A stretch of 51,784 nucleotides of DNA from Halieaceae bacterium UBA5085 (GTDB lineage: Bacteria; Pseudomonadota; Gammaproteobacteria; Pseudomonadales; Halieaceae). The translations under genes and the position numbers were made by a program. Numbering within the stretch: position 1 is the first letter of the stretch; each line of letters opens with the position of its first letter. The stretch covers positions 22,198 through 73,981 of the forward strand of contig DIAF01000018.1 of NCBI GenBank assembly GCA_002414665.1. The letters are read 5' to 3'. Shown piece by piece: positions 35,606 to 44,747 of the stretch. The notes beneath the pieces were generated by a model. It was given only the letters and a program-made list of their open reading frames with translations, had not been told where the DNA came from and ran no database searches.

Positions 35606-35853
35606 TCTGCTGCGCCTTCCTCGTCTTCGTCGTGGAATGGCGCCGCGACAGGTTTGCCCTCTTTCTCGAGCAGCAGCTGCACTTTTTGCTCGGCTTCCTG
35701 CAGGGACTGCTGTGCCTGGCGAATGAGTTGAACGCCCTGCTCAAAGTCCTTTAACGACTGCTCCAGAGAGGTCTCGCTGTCTTCGAGGCGGGCGGTAAGC
35801 GCTTCGAGCTGGCTCAGGGTCTCGGCGAAGGTGGGTGGCTGCTTCTTGGTCAT
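35602..35853 (-). CDS. xseB: Exodeoxyribonuclease VII small subunit
   Basis: 83 residues. Forms the coiled-coil stalk that binds XseA. Typical sequence: PTFAETLSQLEALTARLEDS, then LEQSLKDFEQGVQLIRQAQQSL and an acidic C-terminal tail. Start codon at 35853. Coupled to ispA. Confidence 0.95.
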   Translation of the reverse strand: MTKKQPPTFAETLSQLEALTARLEDSETSLEQSLKDFEQGVQLIRQAQQSLQEAEQKVQLLLEKEGKPVAAPFHDEDEEGAAE

Positions 35854-35887
35854 GGGGTCCGGCTGTGTGGGTTGGGGTGGGGGTATG

Positions 35888-35927
35888 ATAACAGTCGTTT
35901 GCCAGTTTTTGAGTGAATGACTGTTAT
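35888..35927. repeat. Inverted repeat upstream of the polysaccharide locus
   Basis: ATAACAGTC (35888-35896) and GACTGTTAT (35919-35927) are perfect inverted copies with a 22-nt spacer; outside them a G-run and a C-run can also pair. It sits in the 324-bp gap 35854-36177 between xseB (leftward) and the flippase (rightward). The rest of the gap shows a TATACT (35952-35957) possible -10 box and nothing else I can support. No JUMPstart/ops element is visible. Confidence 0.5.
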
Positions 35928-36177
35928 TCCCCCCGAGCGTCCACGCAACGGTATACTCAGGCTGTGTTCAGGTGCCGATGTGGGCAGGCTCAATGCCTGT
36001 GGTGCTGACACACAAAGATTTCGACGTCGAGTAAACCAAGTCTGATGCAGTCTACTCAAAAAATCTGGGAGGGCTGGTGAACAGCAATATGACAAGCACA
36101 GCTGCGATGGGCTGTGAGATAAGACGCGATGTCGAGCAACACTGGAGACGGTCGTCTTTTCGAGAGCACCTGGCGAT

Positions 36178-37521
36178 TTGAGCATAGTCCCCGACATTGT
36201 CAGGCGTCGTATCGCCCATCGCCCCAGCCTGTTGAAGATCATTGACAACATCGGTTGGCTATTTCTTGACAAGGTCCTGCGCATGGGCGTGGGGCTGTTG
36301 GTTGGGGTGTGGATTGCCCGCTACCTAGGCCCCGAGCAGTTTGGCCTGCTCAGCTACACCACTGCGTTTGTGGGGCTCTTCGGAGCCGTTGCAGGGCTCG
36401 GGCTGCAGGGTATTGTTGTGCGGGATATCGTGCGCGAACCGGCCGGCAGGGGGGTGACCATAGGTACCGCCGCTGCCCTGCAATTTGCGGGCGGAACGCT
36501 GGCCTACGGCCTGATTTTGCTGGTTATCTTCTGGCTGCGCCCCGAGGACAGGCTGGCGCAAACGCTGGTTGCGATACTCGGTTCAATGATGCTCTTCAAG
36601 GTCAGTGAGGCCGCGGCCTACTGGTTTGAGTCACAGGTGCTATCCAAATACACCGTGATGGTACAGAACGCCACCTTTCTAGCGTTTGCCGTGGTCAAAG
36701 TGGTACTCATTCTGCTGGATGCTCCCCTGGTGCTCTTCGCCTGGGCCGTTATGGGCGAAGCGCTTGTGGGCGCGGCATTGCTGCTTTGGGTGTTCGGGCT
36801 GTATGGATTTCCACTTGTCGAACTCAGAGCCTCTGCCAGCAGGGCAAAGGCTATGCTAGAAGCCAGTTGGCCTCTGCTGCTGTCCGGTGTGGCGATTACC
36901 GTTTATATGAAAGTTGACCAGATCATGCTTGGGCAAATGATTGGTGATACTGAGGTAGGGGTCTATAGCGCGGCGACACGCGTCAGTGAGGTCTGGTACT
37001 TTGTCCCCATGGCTGTCATGGCCTCGGTGCTGCCGGCTATTCTGGAGTCCCGGATGGCCAACGAAGCGCAATACTACAGGCGCCTGCAGTCGCTGTTCGA
37101 TATTATGGTCTGGCTGTCAGTCTGTGTTGCCGTGCCTATGACGTTCCTGTCCACCGCTGTGGTGACATTGCTGTTTGGCAGTGACTATGCGGCTGCCGGC
37201 GAGGTGCTGGCGGTTCACATTTGGGCGGCGATATTTGTATTTTTGGGGGTTGCCAGCAGTAACTGGTATCTTGCCGAGAACCGTCAAGTGCTGAGCTTGC
37301 AGAGGGCGGTTTTGGGAATGCTGGTTAATGTTGCTTTAAACCTGTTCCTCATTCCGTCCTATGGTGCGTTGGGTGCGGCATGGGCTACGGTCCTGTCCTA
37401 TGCGACAGCTGCGTTCTTTGCGGATCTGCTGCAGCGGGAGACGCGAAGAATCTTCGCGATGAAGGTGGCGTCGTTCAATATTGTCGGTGTGGCGGCAAGG
37501 ATGACCCGGTCTCGGTGGTGA
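36178..37521 (+). CDS. Wzx-type polysaccharide flippase (oligosaccharide transporter)
   Basis: 447 residues with about twelve to fourteen hydrophobic segments. The N-terminus (WLFLDKVLRMGVGLLVGVWI, then ARYLGPEQFGLLSYT) is typical of the Wzx/RfbX family that flips undecaprenyl-linked repeat units. The start is uncertain: TTG at 36178 keeps the conserved amphipathic N-terminus, and another in-frame TTG lies at 36232; there is no suitable ATG before the first membrane segment. It begins the surface-polysaccharide locus. A FkbM methyltransferase follows 7 bp later. A second flippase lies at 47357. Confidence 0.85.
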   Translation: MSIVPDIVRRRIAHRPSLLKIIDNIGWLFLDKVLRMGVGLLVGVWIARYLGPEQFGLLSYTTAFVGLFGAVAGLGLQGIVVRDIVREPAGRGVTIGTAAALQFAGGTLAYGLILLVIFWLRPEDRLAQTLVAILGSMMLFKVSEAAAYWFESQVLSKYTVMVQNATFLAFAVVKVVLILLDAPLVLFAWAVMGEALVGAALLLWVFGLYGFPLVELRASASRAKAMLEASWPLLLSGVAITVYMKVDQIMLGQMIGDTEVGVYSAATRVSEVWYFVPMAVMASVLPAILESRMANEAQYYRRLQSLFDIMVWLSVCVAVPMTFLSTAVVTLLFGSDYAAAGEVLAVHIWAAIFVFLGVASSNWYLAENRQVLSLQRAVLGMLVNVALNLFLIPSYGALGAAWATVLSYATAAFFADLLQRETRRIFAMKVASFNIVGVAARMTRSRW

Positions 37522-37528
37522 ATGGCTA

Positions 37529-38248
37529 ATGCGTGAATTTATACGGGAATACGTGCCCGATTTTATCAAGAGTCTCATCAGGCGTGTGCTCTACAACATT
37601 CGTTGGGATCAATGGCAACAATGCTCTTGGGCGCAGGAAGGCGAAGACCTCATCCTGAAGCGGATTTTCCCGGAAAAGAAAGACGGCTTTTATATCGATG
37701 TTGGGGCGCATCATCCACAGCGTTACTCGAATACCTGTCTGTTCTACAAGGCAGGCTGGCGCGGCATCAACATCGATGCAATGCCCAATAGCATGCGTGC
37801 CTTCCGCAAGCAGCGGAAGCGCGATATCAACCTTGAAATGGGCGTGGGGGCTGTGGCAACGGAGTTGGACTACTACATGTTCAACGAGCCTGCGTTGAAC
37901 GGGTTTTCCGCTGTGCTATCAGAAGAGCGGGCGCAGGCCGATAACCGATTCAGAATCATCTCGACCCGAAAAATTCAGGTGTTGCCCCTGGCGGAGATAC
38001 TGGAAGCGCACTTGCCTGCCGGCCAGCAGATCGACTTTATGACGGTCGATGTTGAGGGTCTGGATCTTGACGTGCTCAAATCCAATGACTGGAATCGGTA
38101 CCGACCGGAGTATGTTCTTGTTGAAGTGCTGAAGAGCAGCCTTCACGAGGTTGAAGGCAGCGATGTTGGGCGTTTCATGCGGGATAGGGGGTATGAGGTG
38201 TATGCGAAATGTATGAATACGGTGTTTTTCAGGGAGGTGGCGCCATAA
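37529..38248 (+). CDS. FkbM-family methyltransferase
   Basis: 239 residues. SAM-dependent class I fold with motif I FYIDVGAHHPQRYSN (about 53-67), an acidic residue at the end of beta-2 (GINIDAMP), and MTVDVEGLDLDVL (about 171-183), all typical of FkbM enzymes that O-methylate sugars. Acceptor unknown; likely a sugar of the surface polysaccharide. Its 3' end overlaps the 3' end of the opposite-strand fcl gene by 20 bp. Confidence 0.85.
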   Translation: MREFIREYVPDFIKSLIRRVLYNIRWDQWQQCSWAQEGEDLILKRIFPEKKDGFYIDVGAHHPQRYSNTCLFYKAGWRGINIDAMPNSMRAFRKQRKRDINLEMGVGAVATELDYYMFNEPALNGFSAVLSEERAQADNRFRIISTRKIQVLPLAEILEAHLPAGQQIDFMTVDVEGLDLDVLKSNDWNRYRPEYVLVEVLKSSLHEVEGSDVGRFMRDRGYEVYAKCMNTVFFREVAP

Positions 38249-39203
38249 CAGCTGTCTCATTCTCAAGGAACCATGTATAGGTTTCCTTTAATCCCTCTTC
38301 CAAGCCTATTGTTGAGTGCCAGCCCAGCACCGCTAGCTTCGATACATCCAGCAGCTTGCGTGGGGTGCCGTCCGGTTTACTGGCATCAAACTCCAGGCGC
38401 CCTCTGAAGCCCGTAACCTTGGCAATGGTCTCAGCCAACTCGCCAATAGAGCAGTCGGTCCCCGTCCCCACATTGATGTGGCTGAGCCTGGGTTGTGTAT
38501 GCCTCTGGTACCGCTCAAGAGGAAGCTCCATGATGTGCAGGCAGGCACTGGCCATATCGTCGACGTGGAGGAACTCGCGCCTGGGCGTGCCGGTTCCCCA
38601 GACGCTGACGCTCTCCGCCTCTGTCTGTGCTGCTTCATGGAACCGTCGCATGAGGCCGGGAATGACATGACTGTTTTCCGGGTGGAAGTTGTCACCGGGC
38701 CCGTACAGATTGGTTGGCATCACGGAACGGTAGTCGCGGTTGTGCTGCCGGTTATAGCTTTCGCAGAGCTTGATACCTGCGATCTTGGCGATGGCGTAGG
38801 GCTCGTTGGTGGGTTCAAGGGCGCCGGTGAGCAATGCATCCTCACGGATGGGTTGGGCGACGTGCTTTGGGTAGATGCAGGAAGAGCCCAGGAACAGCAG
38901 CTTTTGCACGTTCGTCCGGTGGGCTGCCTGTATGACATGTGTTTGAATGAGCAGATTGTCACCCAGAAACTCGGCAGGAAAGCTGTTGTTCGCATGTATG
39001 CCTCCAACTCGGGCTGCTGCCAGGTAAACTTGATCAATTGCGTGTCGAGAGAAGAAAGCCTCTACCTCAGTCTGTCGCGACAGATCCAACTCGTCGTGGG
39101 ATGCTGTGATCAGAGTGACGCCCTTACGTCTCTCAAGCAGTCGACAAATGGCGGAGCCAACCATTCCCTTGTGGCCGGCGACGTATATGGTCTGGTGAAG
39201 CAT
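38229..39203 (-). CDS. fcl: GDP-L-fucose synthase
   Basis: Epimerase/reductase that converts GDP-4-keto-6-deoxymannose to GDP-L-fucose. 324 residues with Rossmann motif GHKGMVGSAI (about 9-18), the Ser-Ser-Cys segment GSSCIYPK, catalytic YAIAK (Tyr/Lys) and the downstream NLYGPGDNFHPENSHVIPGL. The ATG at 39203 shares its A with the TGA of gmd (TGATG), so it was translated as a coupled pair. The reading frame is intact, but the gmd gene that should supply its substrate is broken. Confidence 0.93.
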   Translation of the reverse strand: MLHQTIYVAGHKGMVGSAICRLLERRKGVTLITASHDELDLSRQTEVEAFFSRHAIDQVYLAAARVGGIHANNSFPAEFLGDNLLIQTHVIQAAHRTNVQKLLFLGSSCIYPKHVAQPIREDALLTGALEPTNEPYAIAKIAGIKLCESYNRQHNRDYRSVMPTNLYGPGDNFHPENSHVIPGLMRRFHEAAQTEAESVSVWGTGTPRREFLHVDDMASACLHIMELPLERYQRHTQPRLSHINVGTGTDCSIGELAETIAKVTGFRGRLEFDASKPDGTPRKLLDVSKLAVLGWHSTIGLEEGLKETYTWFLENETAVMAPPP

Positions 39204-40325
39204 CAATTTTCTACCGTGACTGATACATCGTGACCATGTTGCCTGAGGAATACTTTTCGTTGCGCCACCTTGAGGTCTTCCTCGATCATCTCTGCACACA
39301 TTTGCCGCGCTGTAATTTCAGGCTCCCAGCCCAGTTCCCGCTGTGCACGCGTCGCATCCCCCTTCAGGCTGTCGACCTCTGCGGGTCGGAAGTAGCGCGG
39401 ATCGACTCGGACTACCACATCACCTGCCTGTACCGCAGGCGCCTTGTTCCCGAGGACCTCTGCCACGATACCCCGCTCATCGACGCCCTTGCCGTGGAAT
39501 TCTAGTTTGATACCCAGTTCTTGGCGCTCCAACGCACGAAGTCGCGTACAGAATGTTGCTTGCCAGTGGCGATAACAAAGTCTTTCGCCTCACCGTGCTG
39601 AAGCATCAGTCATTGCATACGCACATAATCCTTCGCATGACCCCAGTCACGCAGGGAGTTCATGTTGCCCATGTACAGGCAGCTTCCGAGCCCCTGGGCG
39701 ATGTTGGCGAGGCCGCGGGTGACTTTGCGGGTCACGAAGGTTTCACCGCGGCGGGGTGATTCGTGGTTGAACAGTATGCCGTTACAGGCGTACATGCCGT
39801 AGGCCTCACGGTAGTTCACCGTGATCCAGTAGGCGTAGAGCTAGGCTACTGCATAGGGTGAGCGCGGATGAAAAGGAGTTGACTCGCGTTGCGGTGTTTC
39901 CTGGACAAGCCCATACAGTTCCGAGGTTGACGCTTGGTAAAAAAGCGCGTTTTGTGCTCCAGCCCGAGCAACCGAATGGCCTCCAGAATGCGTAAAGTGC
40001 CCATCGCATCAACATCGGCGGTATACTCGGGTGACTCGAAGCTGACCGCTATATGGCTCTGGGCGCCAAGGTTGTAGACCTCGTCTGGCTGCACGTGCTG
40101 GATGATGCGGGTGAGGCTGGAGGAATCGGTGAGATCGCCGTAGTGCAGGATGAATCGTTGGCTGTCTAAATGAGGGTTCTGGTAGATATGATCGACACGA
40201 CGGGTGTTGAAAGAGGAGGCGCGGCGCTTGATGCCGTGGACTTCGTAACCCTTATCCAGGAGCAACTCGGCTAGGTAGGAGCCGTCTTGGCCGGTGACGC
40301 CGGTGATGAGTGCTGTTTCGGGCAA
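39203..40325 (-). pseudogene. gmd: Broken GDP-mannose 4,6-dehydratase gene
   Basis: The three pieces together cover the whole of Gmd (E. coli Gmd is about 373 residues) and the amino acids between lesions are highly conserved. Reading 5' to 3' on the minus strand from a TTG start: the N-terminal part is normal to HKTRF; a T-tract (39939-39944 on plus as As) holds six Ts where four would keep frame; the catalytic Lys of the YAVAK motif is a TAG stop (39841-39843); the Trp in MQWLML is a TGA (39610-39612); one base is missing near 39519-39521, after WSAK. The C-terminal part then runs on in frame to the gmd stop. The gene cannot make a full enzyme unless sequencing errors explain all four. Confidence 0.88.
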
Positions 40326-40503
40326 ACTAGTGGGGTTTTGGATTCAGGGTGGTGGGCTATGACTGATCTGTTTCCAAAAATTACCCGGTAACCAGAATGA
40401 TCGCCGTGATATTATTCATTTCGAAGTATGCAGTTCCTCGCGCTCTTAGGAGTGAGAGGAATTTTCTCTTGGCATCACCTTTGGGCTCGCATGAGGGATC
40501 AGC

Positions 40504-41277
40504 ATGAAGGCGGTAATACTTGCCGGTGGCCTTGGCACAAGAATTTCTGAAGAAACACAGTTAAAACCCAAACCGATGATCGAGATCGGCGGCCAGCCAA
40601 TTTTGTGGCATATCATGAAGATGTATGCCTTTCACGGGGTGACTGATTTCATAATCTGTTGTGGATACAAGGGCTATCAAATAAAGGAGTATTTCGCTAA
40701 CTATTTTCTCCATTTATCTGACGTAACTATCGATATGAAGTCGAATGAGATGGAGGTGCATCGTCGGCGAGCTGAACCTTGGTCCGTTACCCTAATCGAC
40801 ACAGGCGAAGACACTCAAACCGGCGGGCGACTAAAGCGGGTAGCGCCGTATCTCAAAGAGGAAAATGAATTCTTTATGACATATGGCGACGGTTTGGGCG
40901 ACATAGACATAGCCGCCAGTCTGGATTTTCACCGGAATCACGGGCGTGCGGCGACCGTCACTGCTGTTTATCCTCCTGCTCGTTTTGGAGCGCTTGAGGT
41001 GTCTGATGGCCTCGTCATCGGCTTTCAAGAGAAGCCTCGCGGTGAGGGCGCGCGAGTGAACGGAGGCTTTTTTGTTTTATCGACATCAGTGCTCAATCTA
41101 ATCACTGATGACAGCGTTGTTTGGGAGCGCGGGCCTATGGAGTCATTGGCAAAGAGTCGGCAGCTCGTCCCCTTTTTGCATGATGGCTTTTGGCAGCCGA
41201 TGGACACGATGCGAGACCGCTGCTTATTAGAGAGGTTGTGGCAAGAGAGCGAAGCGCCGTGGCAGGTGTGGAAGTGA
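40504..41277 (+). CDS. rfbF: Glucose-1-phosphate cytidylyltransferase
   Basis: First step of CDP-3,6-dideoxyhexose synthesis: CTP + glucose-1-P to CDP-glucose. 257 residues, standard length. Nucleotide-binding motif LAGGLGTRISEETQLKPKPM at the N-terminus, then YGDGLGDIDI, and the C-terminal FWQPMDTMRDRCLLE. Starts 178 bp from the divergent gmd remnant. First gene of a tightly packed operon that is more A+T-rich than the flanking housekeeping genes. Equivalent to ddhA of Yersinia. Confidence 0.96.
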   Translation: MKAVILAGGLGTRISEETQLKPKPMIEIGGQPILWHIMKMYAFHGVTDFIICCGYKGYQIKEYFANYFLHLSDVTIDMKSNEMEVHRRRAEPWSVTLIDTGEDTQTGGRLKRVAPYLKEENEFFMTYGDGLGDIDIAASLDFHRNHGRAATVTAVYPPARFGALEVSDGLVIGFQEKPRGEGARVNGGFFVLSTSVLNLITDDSVVWERGPMESLAKSRQLVPFLHDGFWQPMDTMRDRCLLERLWQESEAPWQVWK

Positions 41278-42368
41278 TTAGTCCAGCTTTTTGGCGGGGG
41301 AAACGAGTTTTTCTTACCGGACATACGGGCTTTAAGGGCGCGTGGTTGGCGTCTTGGCTAGTCAAGCTGGGCGCTAAAGTTCATGGCTACTCCCTGTCTC
41401 CCTCCTATTCTCCAAACGTGTATGGTGCATCAGGTATCGCTGGGAGCATTGAAGAAACAATAGGAGATATCCGTAGTGTTGACGCTTTGCGCACTTCAAT
41501 CACCTGCTTTCAACCCGAGGTTGTCTTTCATTTAGCGGCGCAACCTCTAGTACGTTATTCCTACGAACATCCGGTAGAGACCTTCGAAACTAACGTAATG
41601 GGAACAGTAAACTTGCTTCAGGCCGCGCGGTCCTGTCGCGAGCTATTGGCGGTAATTGTGGTCACGACCGATAAGTGTTATCTGAACCGGGAGCTGAAGG
41701 TAGGTTATACCGAGAGTGACCCTTTGGGGGGGCACGATCCCTACAGTGCAAGTAAGGCGTGTGCTGAGTTGGTTGCTCAATCTTGGTATCAGTCCTTCTT
41801 GAGCCAGATTAATTGTGAAAGCAAAGAGCTGTTCGGATTAGCCACAGCACGTGCAGGTAATGTGATTGGCGGAGGCGACATGGCGGTTGACCGTGTTGTA
41901 CCGGATGTTCTTAGAAGCGTGACAGCTGATAGCGGTGTCCAAATCAGGAATCCCAATGCGATCCGTCCTTGGCAGTATGTATTAGATCCCTTGGGCGGGT
42001 ATCTTTGTTTAGCGGAATCGTTGGCGAATAAGCCTCGCCTGTACTCTGGGCCTTGGAATTTTGGCCCAGGGGAAGATGATGTGCAGCCGGTAGGTCGGGT
42101 AGTCGAGCGCCTACTTGCGCTATTAGGTGCTGATACTAGGTGGTCGTGCAGGCCCGAACCGAGCCTACACGAAACCCGTAGTCTGCTACTCGATTGCAGC
42201 AAGGCAAAAGCGGAACTTGGTTGGTTCCCTCAGTACAGTCTTGAAGAGGCACTTGAATCAGTTGTGAGATGGAAGGATCTGCCGATGGAGGAAGCATCGC
42301 ACCGAGGCTTCATTGAGATGGAGATCGACAAATACATGAATAGAGTCGGTAGTGAGACAGAATGTTAG
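41274..42368 (+). CDS. rfbG: CDP-glucose 4,6-dehydratase
   Basis: Second step: CDP-glucose to CDP-4-keto-6-deoxyglucose. 364 residues from GTG 41274, which overlaps the rfbF stop by 4 bp; this start aligns with RfbG proteins beginning M-x-x-x-x-FWxGKRVF. Conserved TGHTGFKGAWL (NAD), HLAAQPLVRYSY and the catalytic YSASKACAE. It overlaps rfbH by 7 bp. Equivalent to ddhB. Confidence 0.95.
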   Translation: MISPAFWRGKRVFLTGHTGFKGAWLASWLVKLGAKVHGYSLSPSYSPNVYGASGIAGSIEETIGDIRSVDALRTSITCFQPEVVFHLAAQPLVRYSYEHPVETFETNVMGTVNLLQAARSCRELLAVIVVTTDKCYLNRELKVGYTESDPLGGHDPYSASKACAELVAQSWYQSFLSQINCESKELFGLATARAGNVIGGGDMAVDRVVPDVLRSVTADSGVQIRNPNAIRPWQYVLDPLGGYLCLAESLANKPRLYSGPWNFGPGEDDVQPVGRVVERLLALLGADTRWSCRPEPSLHETRSLLLDCSKAKAELGWFPQYSLEEALESVVRWKDLPMEEASHRGFIEMEIDKYMNRVGSETEC

Positions 42369-43672
42369 GGAGTGATCTCAGAGAAGTAGTTCTGGCGGCT
42401 GTTGCTGAGTATGCTGCCGCAAGCGATTCCGCTCCGGTTTTCATTGGTGGCGAGACGACGATTCCACCATCGGGAAAGGTTATTGGCGGTCCAGAAATGG
42501 TTGCGATGGTGGACGCCGTTCTTGACGGATGGTTGACCACTGGGCGCTACAACGCTGAATTCCAGCGAGTCCTCAGCGAATTTTTCGGCGTTCGACACGC
42601 ATTAACTACGGTATCTGGTTCGGCGGCTAATCTTTTGGCGGTCACGGCGCTGACCTCCGATAAATTTAAGGAGCGCGCTCTTCGTCCGGGGGACGAGGTT
42701 ATTACTGTCGCTGCGGGATTCCCCACCACAGTAAACCCGATTTTGCAGAATAATTTGATACCCGTCTTCGTCGATGTCGAGTTGCCTACTTATAATGTGG
42801 ATGCGTCGAAGTTAGAGGAGGCTCGCTCGGAGCGAACACGCGCAATTGTGTTGGCCCACACCCTAGGGAATCCATTCAATCTTGGGGCAGTCAAGGCCTT
42901 TGCTGATAAGTACGATCTCTGGCTGGTGGAGGATTGTTGCGATGCGCTCGGTGCCACCTATGGCGGACAACATGTAGGGACATTCGGAGATGTAGCCACT
43001 TTGAGCTTCTATCCTGCTCACCATATAACCATGGGGGAAGGAGGCGCAGTTCTAATGCGCTCATCAAGGCTGAAGAAGGTCGTCGAATCGTTTAGAGACT
43101 GGGGGCGAGATTGTTACTGCGAGCCGGGTGTAGAGAATACCTGCGGTAATAGATTTGATTGGAAGTTAGGTGATCTACCACTAGGCTATGATCACAAGTA
43201 CATTTACTCGCATTGTGGCTACAATTTAAAGATCACTGATATGCAGGCCGCGTGTGGCGTCGCACAGATGGGGAGGATAGAGGATTTTATTGCAAAGAGG
43301 CGCCGGAATTTCTTTCTAGCCTCAGAGGTGTTTAAAGAGTTTTCACCTTGGCTTATCCTCCCCGAAGCAACGCCCAATTCTGATCCATCTTGGTTTGGTT
43401 TTCCAATTTCATTGCGCGAAAATCTGAACGTGGAACGCGTCGAGCTTCTCCGCTTCTTGGAGGAGCGAAGAATCGGCACACGGCTAGTATTTGCTGGAAA
43501 TCTGACACGGCAACCTTACTTTGATAGGGTCGACTATCGGATAAGTGGCGACCTCACGACGACAGACTTTGTTATGAATCAAAGTTTTTGGATTGGCACA
43601 TATCCCGCCCTTGGGTCGGAGCACTATGCATACATTGCGCAATCATTCAGGGATTTCTTCCGGAGCCGGTGA
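42362..43672 (+). CDS. rfbH: CDP-4-keto-6-deoxyglucose-3-dehydratase (E1)
   Basis: PMP and [2Fe-2S] enzyme that removes the C3 hydroxyl, giving the 3,6-dideoxy intermediate. 436 residues. The position of the usual PLP lysine is His220 (FYPAHHITMGEGG), and the iron-sulfur cysteines Cys193, Cys251, Cys253, Cys261 follow the C-X57-C-X1-C-X7-C pattern known for Yersinia E1, with the same numbering. Normally a reductase (DdhD/E3) delivers electrons; no ddhD is found in the window. Equivalent to ddhC. Confidence 0.96.
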   Translation: MLGSDLREVVLAAVAEYAAASDSAPVFIGGETTIPPSGKVIGGPEMVAMVDAVLDGWLTTGRYNAEFQRVLSEFFGVRHALTTVSGSAANLLAVTALTSDKFKERALRPGDEVITVAAGFPTTVNPILQNNLIPVFVDVELPTYNVDASKLEEARSERTRAIVLAHTLGNPFNLGAVKAFADKYDLWLVEDCCDALGATYGGQHVGTFGDVATLSFYPAHHITMGEGGAVLMRSSRLKKVVESFRDWGRDCYCEPGVENTCGNRFDWKLGDLPLGYDHKYIYSHCGYNLKITDMQAACGVAQMGRIEDFIAKRRRNFFLASEVFKEFSPWLILPEATPNSDPSWFGFPISLRENLNVERVELLRFLEERRIGTRLVFAGNLTRQPYFDRVDYRISGDLTTTDFVMNQSFWIGTYPALGSEHYAYIAQSFRDFFRSR

Positions 43673-43679
43673 TTGAGGT

Positions 43680-44747
43680 ATGACTTCATTCAAGCCAGAT
43701 GTGGTAGCCGAGGACATTGAAGAGATTATCGGATCTATTGATGATTGGGGGGCGCTTTCTGGCCAAACAGTCCTGCTAACGGGCGCTGGTGGGTTCATTG
43801 GGAACTACTTGGTGCGAACCTTGTTAGCATTAAACGCGCGAGACGTGCTCGACAAACCAGTTTCAGTTATAGCTGTAGTTCGATCTTTGGAAGCCGCGCG
43901 CAAACGCTTTCTGGATTTCGCTGCTGACCCTTACTTTCGTTTGGAATTTTGCGACCTTGCTGTCGCGGAGCTGCCTGATCTAAAGAGCATAGATTATATT
44001 ATTCATGCCGCTAGCCAGGCGAGTCCACGGTACTACGGCGATGACCCAGTTGGGACTATTTTACCTAATATATTGGGAACTGCAGGTCTTTTGAAGCACG
44101 GAGGAGTGTCGCTGAAAGGTTTTTTGTTTATCAGCTCAAGCGAGGTGTATGGGTGTGCGGGAGAAGATGGTAGCCCATTGAAGGAGGAAAACCCTGGAGT
44201 AGTTGATGCCACGAATCCTCGTTCATGCTACGCGGAGAGTAAGCGAGCAGGAGAAGCACTATGTGTTGCATGGTACGGACAGTATGGTGTTCCCACTTAC
44301 ATTGTCCGGCCGTTTCACACATATGGCCCCGGGCTGGCAAGAGACGACGGGCGAGTATTCGCGGACTTTATTTATAATGCGGTAGACGGCGAGGAAATTG
44401 TGGTGCGTAGCGACGGCAAGGCTAGGCGTGCATTCTGCTATGTGAGTGACTTTGTGACCGGTGCTTTCACCGTATTACTCCGTGGTGAGCCCGCTCAGGC
44501 CTATAATGTTGGGAATCCGGACGGCGAGCTTTCGATTTATGATTTGGCGAAGTTGGTAGGAAATGTGGGTGGTAAGTCGCACTTGAGGGTCATATTTCAA
44601 GATAGGATGCCGGGAAGCGCTTATCTGAAAAGTAGTTATGATCGATTGGTACCAGATATTGAGCGCCTTAGTGCACTAGGGTGGCGGCCTTTGGTTAAAC
44701 CTAGTGTAGGGTTTAGAAGAACAATAGATGCCATACGCAACAATTAA
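43680..44747 (+). CDS. NAD-dependent epimerase/dehydratase (SDR), CDP-sugar branch
   Basis: 355 residues. Extended SDR fold with GAGGFIG near residue 37, SSSEVYG, and catalytic YAESKRAGE. It is longer than the abequose or paratose synthases and looks nearest to the dehydratase/decarboxylase type of SDR (NPRSCYAESKR). Lying directly after rfbH, it probably reduces or epimerises the CDP-4-keto-3,6-dideoxyglucose, or its branched product. The stereochemical outcome cannot be predicted. Overlaps the next gene by 20 bp. Confidence 0.8.
   Translation: MTSFKPDVVAEDIEEIIGSIDDWGALSGQTVLLTGAGGFIGNYLVRTLLALNARDVLDKPVSVIAVVRSLEAARKRFLDFAADPYFRLEFCDLAVAELPDLKSIDYIIHAASQASPRYYGDDPVGTILPNILGTAGLLKHGGVSLKGFLFISSSEVYGCAGEDGSPLKEENPGVVDATNPRSCYAESKRAGEALCVAWYGQYGVPTYIVRPFHTYGPGLARDDGRVFADFIYNAVDGEEIVVRSDGKARRAFCYVSDFVTGAFTVLLRGEPAQAYNVGNPDGELSIYDLAKLVGNVGGKSHLRVIFQDRMPGSAYLKSSYDRLVPDIERLSALGWRPLVKPSVGFRRTIDAIRNN

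Noticed and set aside
35854..36177. JUMPstart/ops element before the polysaccharide genes
   Set aside because: No GGCGGTAG-like sequence was found in the gap.
39203..40325. Three separate small genes instead of one broken gmd
   Set aside because: The three open pieces align in order to one Gmd protein, with conserved residues running across the lesions.
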